A stretch of 28,092 nucleotides of DNA from an uncultured Collinsella sp. (GCA_900545555.1 UQZI01000022.1:1-28092), one strand, 5' to 3'. Counted from the first letter of the stretch, positions 8,610 through 16,612 are shown. Notes: a model not told the origin generated them from the sequence alone. Numbers and translations: made by a program.

Positions 8610-10010
8610 ATGGACAAGATCAAGCTCGGCTTTGTGCCCACGCGCCGCAGTATCTTTAGCGCGCCGGACGCGATCAAGTATCGCGGTCTGACGGCTGATC
8701 GCCTGCTCGAGATCGGCGTCGAGATTGTGGATATCGACGACATCAACGACGAGGGCCTGCTGTTCGACGACAGCCATATCGCGCCTATCGTCGAGAAGTT
8801 CCGCGCCGAGGGCGTCGACGGCATCATGCTCTGCCACGCCAACTTTGGTACCGAGTATGTCTGCGCCCGCCTTGCCCGCGAGCTCGGTTTGCCCGTGCTG
8901 CTGTGGGGGCCGCGCGACGAGCGCCCCGAGCCCGACGGCACCCGTCTGCGTGATAGCCAGTGCGGTCTGTTCGCCACCGGCAAGGTCCTGCGCCGCTTCC
9001 AGGTTCCCTTCACCTACATGACCAACTGCCGTCTGACCGATCCCGAGTTCGAGCGCGGCGTCTGGGACTTTTTGGCCGTGTGCAACGTGGTCAAGACCTT
9101 CAAGCACATCCGCATCCTGCAGATGGCCACCCGTCCGTTCGATTTCTGGTCGACCATGTGCAACGAGGGCGAGCTGCTCGAGAAGTTCAACATCCAGCTT
9201 TCGCCCATCCCCATGACCGAGCTTGTCCAGGCCGTGCGCGACGCCCAGGCTGACGAGCAGGCCATGGCAGCCATGCTCGCCCACATTGGTGACAGCTTTG
9301 AGATCTGCATCCCCGAGGACAAGGTTCCTGCGGTCGCAGGACTCGCCATTGCCATGAAGCGCTTGGTCGAGAAGTACGGCTGCAACGCCGGCGCCATCCA
9401 GTGCTGGAACGCCCTGCAGGACGAGTTGGGCATTATGCCCTGCGCCGCCAACGCAATCCTCAACGAGATGGGCATCCCCATCGTCTGCGAGACCGACATC
9501 CATGGCGCTATCACCGCGCTGATGGTCGAGGCCGCCGACCTGGGCCGTCACCGCGGCATGTTCGCCGACTGGACCGTGCGTCATCCCGATAACGAGAACG
9601 GCGAGCTGCTGCAGCACTGCGGCCCCTGGCCCTGCAGCTGCGCGGCCGTCAAGCCCAAGCTCACCTATCCGCTGGCCTTCGATCACCCCGGCGCGCTGAC
9701 GGCCGAGGCCAAGCACGGCGACCTCACCCTTGCCCGCTTTGACGGCGACAACGGCGAGTACTCGCTGCTGCTGGGTAACGCCCGCGGCATCGACGGCCCG
9801 GCCGGCATGGGCACCTACCTGTGGGTCGAGGTCGACAACCTCAAGCGCCTCGAGGCCAAGATCGTCGAGGGTCCCTACATCCACCACTGCGTCGCCATTC
9901 ACGCCAACGTGGTGCCGGTGCTCTACGAGGCGTGCAAGTACATCGGCATTGTCCCCGACCTGTACGACCCCATCGAAGAAGACGTCAAAGCTTACCTGCG
10001 AGGAGAGTAG
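8610..10010 (+). CDS. L-fucose/L-arabinose isomerase family protein
   Basis: 466 residues of the COG2407-type aldose-ketose isomerase family, in which a metal-dependent active site interconverts an aldose and its ketose. Two Rossmann-like N-terminal lobes lead to a C-terminal domain. The likely metal ligands are Glu294 and Asp296 in CETDIHGAITAL and a His pair, His425-His426, in PYIHHCVAIHA. True FucI proteins are nearer 590 residues, so this is a shorter, divergent subfamily whose substrate cannot be named. Start ATG 8610 follows AGGGGAGG. The gene ends 2 bases before the split transketolase, and a sugar kinase lies beyond, so it probably makes the ketose that the kinase phosphorylates. It is not an obvious xylose, rhamnose or AraA isomerase. 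Confidence 0.75.
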   Translation: MDKIKLGFVPTRRSIFSAPDAIKYRGLTADRLLEIGVEIVDIDDINDEGLLFDDSHIAPIVEKFRAEGVDGIMLCHANFGTEYVCARLARELGLPVLLWGPRDERPEPDGTRLRDSQCGLFATGKVLRRFQVPFTYMTNCRLTDPEFERGVWDFLAVCNVVKTFKHIRILQMATRPFDFWSTMCNEGELLEKFNIQLSPIPMTELVQAVRDAQADEQAMAAMLAHIGDSFEICIPEDKVPAVAGLAIAMKRLVEKYGCNAGAIQCWNALQDELGIMPCAANAILNEMGIPIVCETDIHGAITALMVEAADLGRHRGMFADWTVRHPDNENGELLQHCGPWPCSCAAVKPKLTYPLAFDHPGALTAEAKHGDLTLARFDGDNGEYSLLLGNARGIDGPAGMGTYLWVEVDNLKRLEAKIVEGPYIHHCVAIHANVVPVLYEACKYIGIVPDLYDPIEEDVKAYLRGE

Positions 10011-10012
10011 AA

Positions 10013-10849
10013 ATGGCAACTATCGAAGAGCTTGAATCCCTGCGTTGGGACCTTCGCCGCGATTGCGTCGATATCATCATGGCTGGCGCTGGCGGGCACA
10101 TCGGCGGCGACATGTCGGTCATCGATGCGCTGATGACCCTCTATGCCAACCACCTCAACATTTCTCCCGAGACCGTCGACGATCCCAACCGCGATCGCTT
10201 CGTACTCTCCAAGGGCCACGCCATGGAGGCCTACTACGCGGTGCTCTGCCACGAGGGCTATCTGGACCTCGACGACGTCAAGGCCCGCTTCTCTAAGTTC
10301 GGCAGCCCCTACATCGGCCACCCCAACAACAAGCTCAAGGGCATCGAGATGAACTCGGGCTCGCTGGGTCATGGCCTGCCCGTGGCCGTCGGGATGGCGC
10401 TTGCCGGCAAGATGGATGGCCGCGACTACCGCGTCTACACCATCATGGGCGACGGCGAGCTTGCCGAGGGCTCGGTCTGGGAGGGCGCCATGAGCGGCGG
10501 CAACTACCAGCTCGATAACCTGTGCGCGCTCGTGGACCGCAACCGCCTGCAGATCAGCGGCAGCACCGAGGACGTCATGAAGCAGGATTCGCAGGAGGAG
10601 CGCTGGGCCGCCTTCGGTTGGAACGTGCTGTCCATTCCGGGCAACGACGTCCAGGCCATCGACGCCGCGCTGACGCTGGCCGCCGAGACCAAGGGTAAGC
10701 CCACGGTCATCATCCTCAACACGGTGAAGGGCTACGGCTCGCCGGTTATGGAGGACAAGGCCGCCTGGCATCATCACCTGCCCAACGATGAGGAATATGC
10801 CCAGATCATCGCCGATTTCGCTGCCCATAAGGAGGCTATCAATGGCTAA
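10013..10849 (+). CDS. Transketolase, N-terminal (ThDP-binding) subunit
   Basis: 278 residues, matching the first third of transketolase. It has the N-terminal helix with GAGGHIGGDMSVIDALMTLY, SKGHAMEAYYAVL, the NSGSLGHGLPVAVGMALA segment, and the thiamine-diphosphate motif GDGELAEGSVWEGAMSGG running to the Asn of VDRNRLQ. Transketolases move two-carbon ketol units between sugar phosphates; here the enzyme is divided over two genes, as in many Firmicutes and Actinobacteria. GAGGAG precedes ATG 10013, only 2 bases after the isomerase stop, and its own end overlaps the C-terminal subunit. Split transketolases in catabolic operons often serve a special substrate (for example apulose 4-phosphate), so a dedicated role is plausible but unproven. 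Confidence 0.88.
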   Translation: MATIEELESLRWDLRRDCVDIIMAGAGGHIGGDMSVIDALMTLYANHLNISPETVDDPNRDRFVLSKGHAMEAYYAVLCHEGYLDLDDVKARFSKFGSPYIGHPNNKLKGIEMNSGSLGHGLPVAVGMALAGKMDGRDYRVYTIMGDGELAEGSVWEGAMSGGNYQLDNLCALVDRNRLQISGSTEDVMKQDSQEERWAAFGWNVLSIPGNDVQAIDAALTLAAETKGKPTVIILNTVKGYGSPVMEDKAAWHHHLPNDEEYAQIIADFAAHKEAING

Positions 10850-11783
10850 CAAGATCGCCAACCGCAAGGCTATCTGCGACACGCTGCTCGAGGCCGCCGC
10901 AACCGATAAAGACATCGTCGTCTTGTGCTCCGACTCCCGCGGCTCCGCATCGCTCACGCCGTTCTTCGATCAGTATCCCCAGCAGTCCATTGAGGTCGGC
11001 ATCGCCGAGCAGGACCTGGTGAGTATCGCCGCCGGTATGGCCTCGTGCGGCAAGAAGGCCTGGGCCGCCTCGCCGGCGTCCTTTGTGACCACGCGCTCGT
11101 ATGAGCAGTGCAAGGTCGACGTTTCGTACTCCAACACCAACGTCAAGCTCATCGGCATCTCGGGCGGCGTTTCCTATGGCGCCCTCGGTATGAGCCATCA
11201 CTCCGCGCAGGATATCGCCGCCATGAGCGCGATTCCCAACATGCGCGTGTATCTGCCGAGCGATCGCTTCCAGACCGCCGAGCTCGTGCGCGCCCTGGTT
11301 GCCGACAACAAGCCGGCCTACATCCGCGTGGGCCGCAACCCGGTGGAGGACGTGTACACCGAGGACGAGTGCCCGTTCCAGATGGACCGCGCCACCTGGG
11401 TGCGCCGCGGCACCGATGTGGCGATCGTCGCCACCGGTGAGATGGTCCGCCACGCCGTGGACGCCGCCGACCTTTTGGCCGAGCAGGGTATCTCGGCAAC
11501 GGTGCTCGATATGTACTGCGTCAAGCCGCTCGACGCCGAGGCCGTGATCGAGGCCGCCGGTGCCACGCGAGCCGTCGTGACCGTCGAGGAGCACAGTCCC
11601 TTCGGTGGCCTGGGTTCCATGGTCGCGCAGGTCGTGGGTGAGCACTGCCCGCGTCCGGTCAAGTGCCTGAGTCTACCCGATGCGCCGGCCATCACCGGTA
11701 CGAGCCCCGAGGTCTTTGCGCACTACGGCCTGACGGGCGAGGGAATCGCCAAGACGGTCGTCGAGTTCCTTCCCGCAGAGTAA
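10842..11783 (+). CDS. Transketolase, C-terminal subunit
   Basis: 313 residues holding the pyrimidine-binding and C-terminal domains of transketolase. The conserved catalytic region GIAEQDLVSIAAGMASCGKK carries the Glu that activates thiamine. SGGVSYGALGMSHHSAQDIAAM and RVYLPSDRFQ follow, then a transketolase C domain (VAIVATGEMVRHAVDAADLL, VVTVEEHSPFGGLGSMVAQV). Start ATG 10842 overlaps the last 8 bases of the N-terminal subunit gene and is served by AAGGAGG inside it, so the two subunits are translationally coupled. The frame upstream of 10842 is only a shadow of the preceding gene. Confidence 0.88.
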   Translation: MANKIANRKAICDTLLEAAATDKDIVVLCSDSRGSASLTPFFDQYPQQSIEVGIAEQDLVSIAAGMASCGKKAWAASPASFVTTRSYEQCKVDVSYSNTNVKLIGISGGVSYGALGMSHHSAQDIAAMSAIPNMRVYLPSDRFQTAELVRALVADNKPAYIRVGRNPVEDVYTEDECPFQMDRATWVRRGTDVAIVATGEMVRHAVDAADLLAEQGISATVLDMYCVKPLDAEAVIEAAGATRAVVTVEEHSPFGGLGSMVAQVVGEHCPRPVKCLSLPDAPAITGTSPEVFAHYGLTGEGIAKTVVEFLPAE

Positions 11784-11813
11784 TTGGTGCATCGGGGACA
11801 GGTTTGCACCAAT
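11783..11813. repeat. Hairpin with GGGGACA loop between transketolase and kinase genes
   Basis: ATTGGTGCA (11783-11791) and TGCACCAAT (11805-11813) form a 9-bp perfect stem; the loop holds GGGGACAGG. CCTTTT follows, so it could attenuate transcription into the kinase gene. The loop matches other intergenic hairpins in this window although the stems differ. Confidence 0.65.
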
Positions 11814-11925
11814 CCTTTTAGGTTGAATTTTGAGCAGGCCGGCTGCGCTCTCATGAGCCGGTCGGCCACTCGCTCCTTGTCCGTCGGGTTTTAGTTTTGA
11901 ATCGACGGGGGAGACAGGAGAGTAC

Positions 11926-13416
11926 ATGAGCAAATACATCATCGGAATCGATCAGTCCACACAGGGTACTAAGGCGCTGCTGGTGGACGAGGGCGGCCAT
12001 CTGATCCATCGCGCCGACCGCTCGCATCGCCAGATTGTCAACGAGGCCGGCTGGGTGAGCCATGATCCAGCCGAGATCGCCGCCAACGTGCTGGCCGTGG
12101 CGCGCGCCGTGGTGGAGGAGACCGGGGTCGATCCGGCCGACGTCGCCGGCATCGGCATCTCCAACCAGCGCGAGACTACCGTTGCCTGGAATCGCACGAC
12201 GGGCGAGCCGCTGTGCGATGCCGTGGTGTGGCAGTGCGCCCGCGCCCGCGAGCTGTGCGACGAGCTGGCTGCGCGCGAAGGCGTGGCCGAGCTGGTGCGT
12301 GACACGACGGGTCTGGTGCTCTCGCCCTACTATCCGGCGGGCAAGATGGCCTGGATCCTCGCGAACGTTCCCGCGGCTGCCGAGGCCGCGGCGGCGGGCG
12401 AGCTGTGCCTGGGCACCATCGATGCCTGGGTGGTCTGGACGCTCACGGGCGGCGCGGAGTTCCGCTGCGACTGGTCCAATGCCAGCCGCACGCAGCTTTT
12501 TGACCTGCGCCGTGGCTGCTGGAGCGAGCCGGTGTGCGAGGCCTTTGGTGTCAATCCGGCGTGTCTGCCGCAGGTGACCGATTCCGATGGCCTGTTCGGT
12601 ACAACGGACCTGGGCGGCTTTTTGCCGGCGCCCGTGCCCATTCACGGCGTGCTCGGCGACAGCCATGCCGCCTTGTTTGCCCAGGGCTGCCATAGCCGCG
12701 GCATGGCCAAGGCGACCTATGGCACCGGAAGCTCGGTCATGATGAACGTCGGCGACGAGTTCGTCGCCAGCTCGCATGGGCTTTCGAGCTCGCTCGCATG
12801 GCGTATGGACGGTGTGACCGAGTATGTTCTCGAGGGCAACGTGAGCTACGCCGGCGCCGTCAAGACGTGGCTGCGCGACGACCTGGAACTCATCAACAAT
12901 CCCGAGGAAGTCACCGACCTGTGCTACGCCGCCAATCCGGCAAGCCGTGTCTACTTTGTGCCGGCGTTCACTGGCCTGGGCGCGCCGCACTGGGCGAGCG
13001 ATGCCGAGGGCTGCATCTTTGGCATGACGCGCACCACGGGCCGTGCGGAGTTCGTAAAGGCCGCTGACGAGTCGATCGCCTATCAGATCTTCGACGTGAT
13101 TGATGCGATGGTCGAGGATTCGGGCGCGGCGTTGGCCGAGCTTCGTGTTGACGGCGGTCCCACGCGCGACGCGTACCTGATGCAGTTTGAGAGCGACTTG
13201 GTTGGCTCGCCCATTCGCATCGCGAGCAACGACGAGATGAGCGGTCTGGGCGCGGCCTGGGCCTGCGGCATTGCGCTGGGCATGTACACGCGCGACGTCG
13301 TCGACGTCTACGGCGCCCGCGGCATCGTGGAGTCCACCATGTCCGCCGACGAGCGCGCCAAAAAGATCGCCGGCTGGCGCCATGCCGTGAAATCTACAAT
13401 CGCGTACACCGCCTAG
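11926..13416 (+). CDS. FGGY-family carbohydrate kinase, glycerol-kinase-like
   Basis: 496 residues with both FGGY/actin-fold halves: IIGIDQSTQGTKALLVD at the N-terminus, GISNQRETTVAWNR, SPYYPAGKMAWIL, the catalytic Asp245 in LGDSHAALFAQG, GTGSSVMMN, and DGGPTRDAYLMQF before the last domain. Several of these match glycerol kinase closely, including the Arg-Glu of NQRETT and the Tyr region. However, the usual WQDRRT is replaced by WQCARA, so substrate specificity may have shifted. Placed after an isomerase and a split transketolase, it more likely phosphorylates a ketose such as apulose, erythrulose or a pentulose; plain glycerol kinase is the alternative. Start ATG 11926 follows GACAGGAGAG. 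A 142-base gap with a hairpin separates it from the transketolase genes. Confidence 0.8.
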   Translation: MSKYIIGIDQSTQGTKALLVDEGGHLIHRADRSHRQIVNEAGWVSHDPAEIAANVLAVARAVVEETGVDPADVAGIGISNQRETTVAWNRTTGEPLCDAVVWQCARARELCDELAAREGVAELVRDTTGLVLSPYYPAGKMAWILANVPAAAEAAAAGELCLGTIDAWVVWTLTGGAEFRCDWSNASRTQLFDLRRGCWSEPVCEAFGVNPACLPQVTDSDGLFGTTDLGGFLPAPVPIHGVLGDSHAALFAQGCHSRGMAKATYGTGSSVMMNVGDEFVASSHGLSSSLAWRMDGVTEYVLEGNVSYAGAVKTWLRDDLELINNPEEVTDLCYAANPASRVYFVPAFTGLGAPHWASDAEGCIFGMTRTTGRAEFVKAADESIAYQIFDVIDAMVEDSGAALAELRVDGGPTRDAYLMQFESDLVGSPIRIASNDEMSGLGAAWACGIALGMYTRDVVDVYGARGIVESTMSADERAKKIAGWRHAVKSTIAYTA

Positions 13417-13430
13417 CATGATTATTCTGA

Positions 13431-13461
13431 GACGGGGATTAAAAACTCATTGATCCCCGTC
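13431..13461. terminator. Hairpin after the FGGY kinase gene
   Basis: GACGGGGAT (13431-13439) pairs with ATCCCCGTC (13453-13461). It stands 14 bases after the kinase stop and probably ends that transcript, although no strong T tract follows. It shares the core GACGGGG with the next inverted repeat. Confidence 0.5.
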
Positions 13462-13473
13462 CCGGGCAGCTCA

Positions 13474-13546
13474 TTTGGGACGGGGCTTTTTTGACTGGTA
13501 TGATTGGTGCGACCATTCGAACCAGCTAAAAGAGCCCCGTCCCAAA
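13474..13546. repeat. Long inverted repeat overlapping the luxS promoter
   Basis: Arms of 19 bases (13474-13492 and 13528-13546) are complementary at 18 positions; key core GGGACGGGGC / GCCCCGTCCC. A smaller nested stem, CTGGT / ACCAG, lies inside. The right arm falls in the likely luxS leader, so the transcript could fold there; on DNA it may be a REP-like or terminator element. Confidence 0.7.
13475..13504 (+). promoter_or_regulatory. Probable luxS promoter
   Basis: TTGGGA (13475-13480), an 18-base spacer and TATGAT (13499-13504) with an upstream TGG (extended -10). The -35 box lies inside the left arm of the long inverted repeat. Predicted transcription starts near 13511. Confidence 0.45.
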
Positions 13547-13568
13547 TTGACTACCGAGAGGATCTGCC

Positions 13569-14057
13569 ATGGAGCGCATCGCGAGTTTTTCCGTTGACCA
13601 TCTGCTGCTCGAGCCCGGCGTGTATGTGAGCCGCATCGACCGCGATCCGGCGACCGGCGCCGCCGTCACCACCTTTGACCTGCGCCTGACCACGCCCAAC
13701 AAGGAGCCAGTTATGAACACGGCGGAGTGCCACACCATCGAGCATCTGGGTGCCACGTTCCTCCGCAATCATGCCGAGTGGTCGAGCCGCATTGTCTACT
13801 TTGGCCCCATGGGCTGCCGCACGGGCTTTTACCTGGTTGTCTTTGGTGAGCTGACGAGCGAGGAGATCTTGCCGCTCGTGCGCGAGCTGTTCGAGTTTGT
13901 TGCTGGTTTTGAGGGCGATATCCCCGGCGCCGCTCCCGAGGAGTGCGGTAACTATCTGGACCAGAACCTCCCCATGGCAAACTGGCTCGCGCGCCGTTAT
14001 CTCGACCGCGACCTGGCCAATATCGACGAGAAGCACCTGCACTATCAGCAGGCATAA
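13569..14057 (+). CDS. luxS: S-ribosylhomocysteine lyase LuxS (AI-2 synthesis)
   Basis: 162 residues, the usual LuxS length. It cleaves S-ribosylhomocysteine to homocysteine and 4,5-dihydroxy-2,3-pentanedione, the precursor of the AI-2 signal. The metal site is complete: His55 and His59 in HTIEH and Cys126 in EECGNY, spaced as in known LuxS. The catalytic Cys83 lies in GPMGCRTGFY. The N-terminal SFSVDHLLLEPGVYVSR is also typical. Start ATG 13569 follows GAGAGGATCTGCC. The gene stands alone between two hairpin structures, with its own terminator, so it is monocistronic. The partner nucleosidase (mtn/pfs) is not in the window. Confidence 0.95.
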   Translation: MERIASFSVDHLLLEPGVYVSRIDRDPATGAAVTTFDLRLTTPNKEPVMNTAECHTIEHLGATFLRNHAEWSSRIVYFGPMGCRTGFYLVVFGELTSEEILPLVRELFEFVAGFEGDIPGAAPEECGNYLDQNLPMANWLARRYLDRDLANIDEKHLHYQQA

Positions 14058-14087
14058 GGATGCTGGCAGGAATAGCGTTTGCGCCAG

Positions 14088-14118
14088 AAGCGCTCCCACT
14101 CTTGTGGGGGCGCTTTTT
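14088..14118 (+). terminator. Rho-independent terminator after luxS
   Basis: AAGCGCTCCCAC (14088-14099) pairs with GTGGGGGCGCTT (14104-14115, one G-U pair) around a 4-base loop, followed by TTT to 14118. Confidence 0.92.
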
Positions 14119-14139
14119 CATATCGAGCACTCAAAACAG

Positions 14140-14183
14140 AACGAGATTGTTCTAGAATGTTCGTACTGTCACATAAACGAACA
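14140..14183 (+). promoter_or_regulatory. Promoter and GAAC/GTTC repeats before the DUF4867-like gene
   Basis: TAGAAT (14153-14158) is a good -10 box; no clear -35 is seen. TGTTCG (14158-14163) and CGAACA (14178-14183) form an inverted repeat just upstream of the start, and GAAC...GTTC (14140-14152) forms a second one. This would suit a repressor operator, identity unknown. Confidence 0.4.
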
Positions 14184-14192
14184 GGAGTGAAC

Positions 14193-14837
14193 ATGCATAT
14201 CTACTCTGTCAACGATCCCGAGTTCAAATCCTATGGCAACGTTTGGGATAACGTTCCGTCCGAGCTCACGTCGCCCGTGCTCGAGGCGCTCTCTGCCACG
14301 CCCATCCCCGAGGGCAGCAAGTACGTGGCAAGCGCGTCGGAGCTCGAGGGCGTCAAGGGTGCCGGCAAACTGGGCTTTCTCATGTTTGGCGGCCGCCCCT
14401 TCCAGCTCGGCTGGTGCAACGGCCACAACACGCAGCTCAACTGCCTGGAGTATCACCGCGCCAGCGAGTTTAACCTGGGCGCCCGCGACTTTATCCTGCT
14501 CGTGGCGCATCGCTGGGAGATCGAGGACGGCAAGCTCGACACCGCGTGCGTCAAGGCGTTCCGCGTGCCGGCGGGTACGGTCGTCGAAGTCTTCAACACC
14601 ACGCTCCACTACACGCCCTGCATGGTCGACGACGGCGGCTTCCAGGTGATGGTGGCGCTGCCGGCGGGCACCAATGGCCCGCGCCCCGAGGCTGCGGCCG
14701 ACATGCTCGCGGCCGGTGACAGCTACTGCTACTGGAAGGCCGACAAGTGGGTTCTCTGCCACGCAGATAGTCCCAAGGCTGCCGAGGGCGGCTACGTGGG
14801 CCTCGTCGGCAAGAACCTCGACATCGCCTGTGACTAG
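14193..14837 (+). CDS. DUF4867-like protein, possibly a cupin-type sugar-associated protein
   Basis: 214 residues, soluble, no signal peptide or membrane segment. Start ATG 14193 follows ACAGGAGTGA. It resembles the DUF4867 family of unknown function, which I recall as occurring near carbohydrate genes. The segment QLGWCNGHNTQLNCLEYH, then the acidic and His-containing strands (FILLVAHRWEIEDGKLD, RVPAGTVVEVFNTTLHYTPC), reads like a beta-sandwich or cupin fold with possible His/Glu metal ligands. The YjlB/KduI-like idea of an isomerase or mutarotase accessory role is speculation. It has its own promoter and lies between luxS and a beta-glucosidase, near the sugar cluster. Family assignment is moderate and function is not known. 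Confidence 0.6.
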   Translation: MHIYSVNDPEFKSYGNVWDNVPSELTSPVLEALSATPIPEGSKYVASASELEGVKGAGKLGFLMFGGRPFQLGWCNGHNTQLNCLEYHRASEFNLGARDFILLVAHRWEIEDGKLDTACVKAFRVPAGTVVEVFNTTLHYTPCMVDDGGFQVMVALPAGTNGPRPEAAADMLAAGDSYCYWKADKWVLCHADSPKAAEGGYVGLVGKNLDIACD

Positions 14838-14845
14838 CATCTTCC

Positions 14846-14983
14846 GTCTCGATTTGTAACATCTAGCGGGCTAAATCGTCTCTACCTGTTACAGATTTAG
14901 ACAAACTGCGGGGGGCTGCCCAAAAATCTCGATCTGTAACACCAAGCCCGGTTTTGGCTGCCTACCTGTTGCAGATCGAGACA
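14846..14983. repeat. Two tandem hairpin repeats in the spacer before the GH1 gene
   Basis: Unit 1: GTCTCGATTTGTAACA (14846-14861) and TGTTACAGATTTAGAC (14887-14902). Unit 2: TCTCGATCTGTAACA (14927-14941) and TGTTGCAGATCGAGA (14967-14981). Both units have the same arms (CTCGAT.TGTAACA), followed by CAAAC, but different loops, so they are two copies of one REP-like element about 80 bases apart. Nothing protein-coding is seen here. Confidence 0.75.
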
Positions 14984-14989
14984 AACCGT

Positions 14990-15035
14990 CCCCAACCACC
15001 ACAAAGGTGCCTGTCCCCTTTGTGGTGGTTTGGGG
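14990..15035. repeat. Large hairpin with GGGGACA-type loop
   Basis: CCCCAACCACCACAAAGG (14990-15007) pairs with CCTTTGTGGTGGTTTGGGG (15017-15035), 18 bp with one bulged T. On the minus strand the apex reads AAAGGGGACAGGCACC, the loop motif shared with other hairpins in the window. The following 146 bases up to the GH1 start hold no gene I can support. Confidence 0.8.
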
Positions 15036-15181
15036 CGGCGGTATCAGAAAGTGTCAAGCAGGGGCGGCTACCGGGCCGCCGTGTGCGAAAAGAAGTGTCG
15101 GCCTGCGTCGTTGCCGTTGAGTAGCGCGCTGCTTACGGGGATACTGAAACCACGACAAACAGCGTGTGAAAGGATCGATGT

Positions 15182-16612
15182 ATGGCTTTCCGTAAAGACT
15201 TCCTGTGGGGCGGCGCGACGGCTGCCAACCAGTGCGAGGGCGCTTATGACGTGGATGGCCGCGGCCTGGCCAACGTGGACGTGGCGCCGCACGGCCCCGA
15301 GCGCTATGCGGTGGTCTCCGGCCAGCGCAAGATGCTCGACTTCGAGGACGGCTATTACTACCCCGCGCAGACCGGCATCGATTTCTATCACCATTACAAG
15401 GAGGACATCGCCCTCTTTGCCGAGATGGGCTTTAAGACCTTCCGCATGAGCCTGGCGTGGACCCGCATCTTCCCCAACGGTGACGAGACCGAGCCCAACG
15501 AGGCCGGCCTGGCCTTCTACGAGGACGTGTTCCGCGAGTGCCAGGCGCACGGCATCGAGCCGCTCGTGACCATCACGCATTTCGACTGCCCGATTCACCT
15601 CATCAAGGAGTACGGCGGCTGGCGCAACCGCAAGCTCATCGACTTCTACAAGAACCTCGCGACCACGATCTTCACCCGCTACAAGGGCCTGGTAAAGTAC
15701 TGGCTTACCTTCAACGAGATCAATATGATCTTGCACCTGCCGTTTATGGGTGCCGGTCTGGTCTTTGAGGAGGGCGAGAACAAGGAGGCCGTCGAGTACC
15801 TGGCCGCCCACAACGAGCTCGTCGCCAGCGCTTGGGCAACCAAGATCGCTCACGAGATCGACCCTGAGGTCAAGATCGGTTGCATGCTTGCCGCAGGTAG
15901 CTACTACCCCTACAGCTGCCGTCCGGGCGATGTGCGCCAGGCGCAGATTGACAACCAGAGCAACTATTTCTTCGTCGACGTTCAGAGCCGCGGTTACTAC
16001 CCGGCCTATGCCGTCAAGAAGCTCGAGCGTCTGGGCATCGATGTGGGCATGACGGACGAGGACCGCGAGATCCTGGCCGCCAACACCGTCGACTTCATCA
16101 GCTTTAGCTATTACAGCACCCGTTGCTCCGCCGGTGCCGATAACCCCGATGTCGAGCGCACCCAGGGCAACGCCTTCGCCGGCGCCAAGAATCCCTACCT
16201 GCAGGAGAGCCAGTGGGGCTGGGCCATCGATCCGCTGGGCTTCCGCATCACCCTCAACGACCTGTACGACCGTTATCAGAAGCCGCTGTTTGTGGTCGAG
16301 AACGGCCTGGGCGCCAAGGATGTTGTCGAGGAGGATGGCTCCATCAACGACGACTACCGTATCGACTACCTGCGCCAGCATATCGCCGCGATGCGCGATG
16401 CGGTGACCGAGGACGGCGTTGACCTGCTGGGCTACACCACCTGGGGACCGATCGACCTGGTGTCTGCCGGCACGGGCGAGATGTCCAAGCGCTACGGCTT
16501 TATCTATGTCGACCGCGATGATGCGGGCAACGGCACCCTCAAGCGTTCCAAAAAGAAGAGCTTTCACTGGTACAAGCATGTCATTGAAACGAATGGTGAG
16601 GATCTGTCCTAA
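15182..16612 (+). CDS. GH1 6-phospho-beta-glucosidase
   Basis: 476 residues, full-length glycoside hydrolase family 1. It starts with DFLWGGATAANQCEGAY and has acid/base Glu179 in TFNEIN and nucleophile Glu373 in VVENGLG. SKRYGF (Ser435, Lys436, Tyr438) is the phosphate-binding signature of enzymes that act on 6-phospho-beta-glucosides imported by a PTS. It therefore releases glucose 6-phosphate from phosphorylated cellobiose, arbutin, salicin or similar in the cytoplasm. No PTS gene lies in the window. Start ATG 15182 follows GAAAGGATCG; an overlapping ATG at 15178 is out of frame. Placement beside the sugar cluster could mean plant glycosides are the common source, but this is only context. 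Confidence 0.93.
   Translation: MAFRKDFLWGGATAANQCEGAYDVDGRGLANVDVAPHGPERYAVVSGQRKMLDFEDGYYYPAQTGIDFYHHYKEDIALFAEMGFKTFRMSLAWTRIFPNGDETEPNEAGLAFYEDVFRECQAHGIEPLVTITHFDCPIHLIKEYGGWRNRKLIDFYKNLATTIFTRYKGLVKYWLTFNEINMILHLPFMGAGLVFEEGENKEAVEYLAAHNELVASAWATKIAHEIDPEVKIGCMLAAGSYYPYSCRPGDVRQAQIDNQSNYFFVDVQSRGYYPAYAVKKLERLGIDVGMTDEDREILAANTVDFISFSYYSTRCSAGADNPDVERTQGNAFAGAKNPYLQESQWGWAIDPLGFRITLNDLYDRYQKPLFVVENGLGAKDVVEEDGSINDDYRIDYLRQHIAAMRDAVTEDGVDLLGYTTWGPIDLVSAGTGEMSKRYGFIYVDRDDAGNGTLKRSKKKSFHWYKHVIETNGEDLS

Noticed and set aside
8610..11783. Sulfoglycolysis by the transketolase route
   Set aside because: That pathway also has an isomerase and a split transketolase, but no sulfosugar isomerase, sulfoerythrose enzyme or sulfonate exporter is recognisable, and an FGGY kinase is not expected there.
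11851..13419. 522-residue minus-strand frame opposite the FGGY kinase
   Set aside because: Low-complexity antisense translation without motifs; the plus strand encodes a full kinase.
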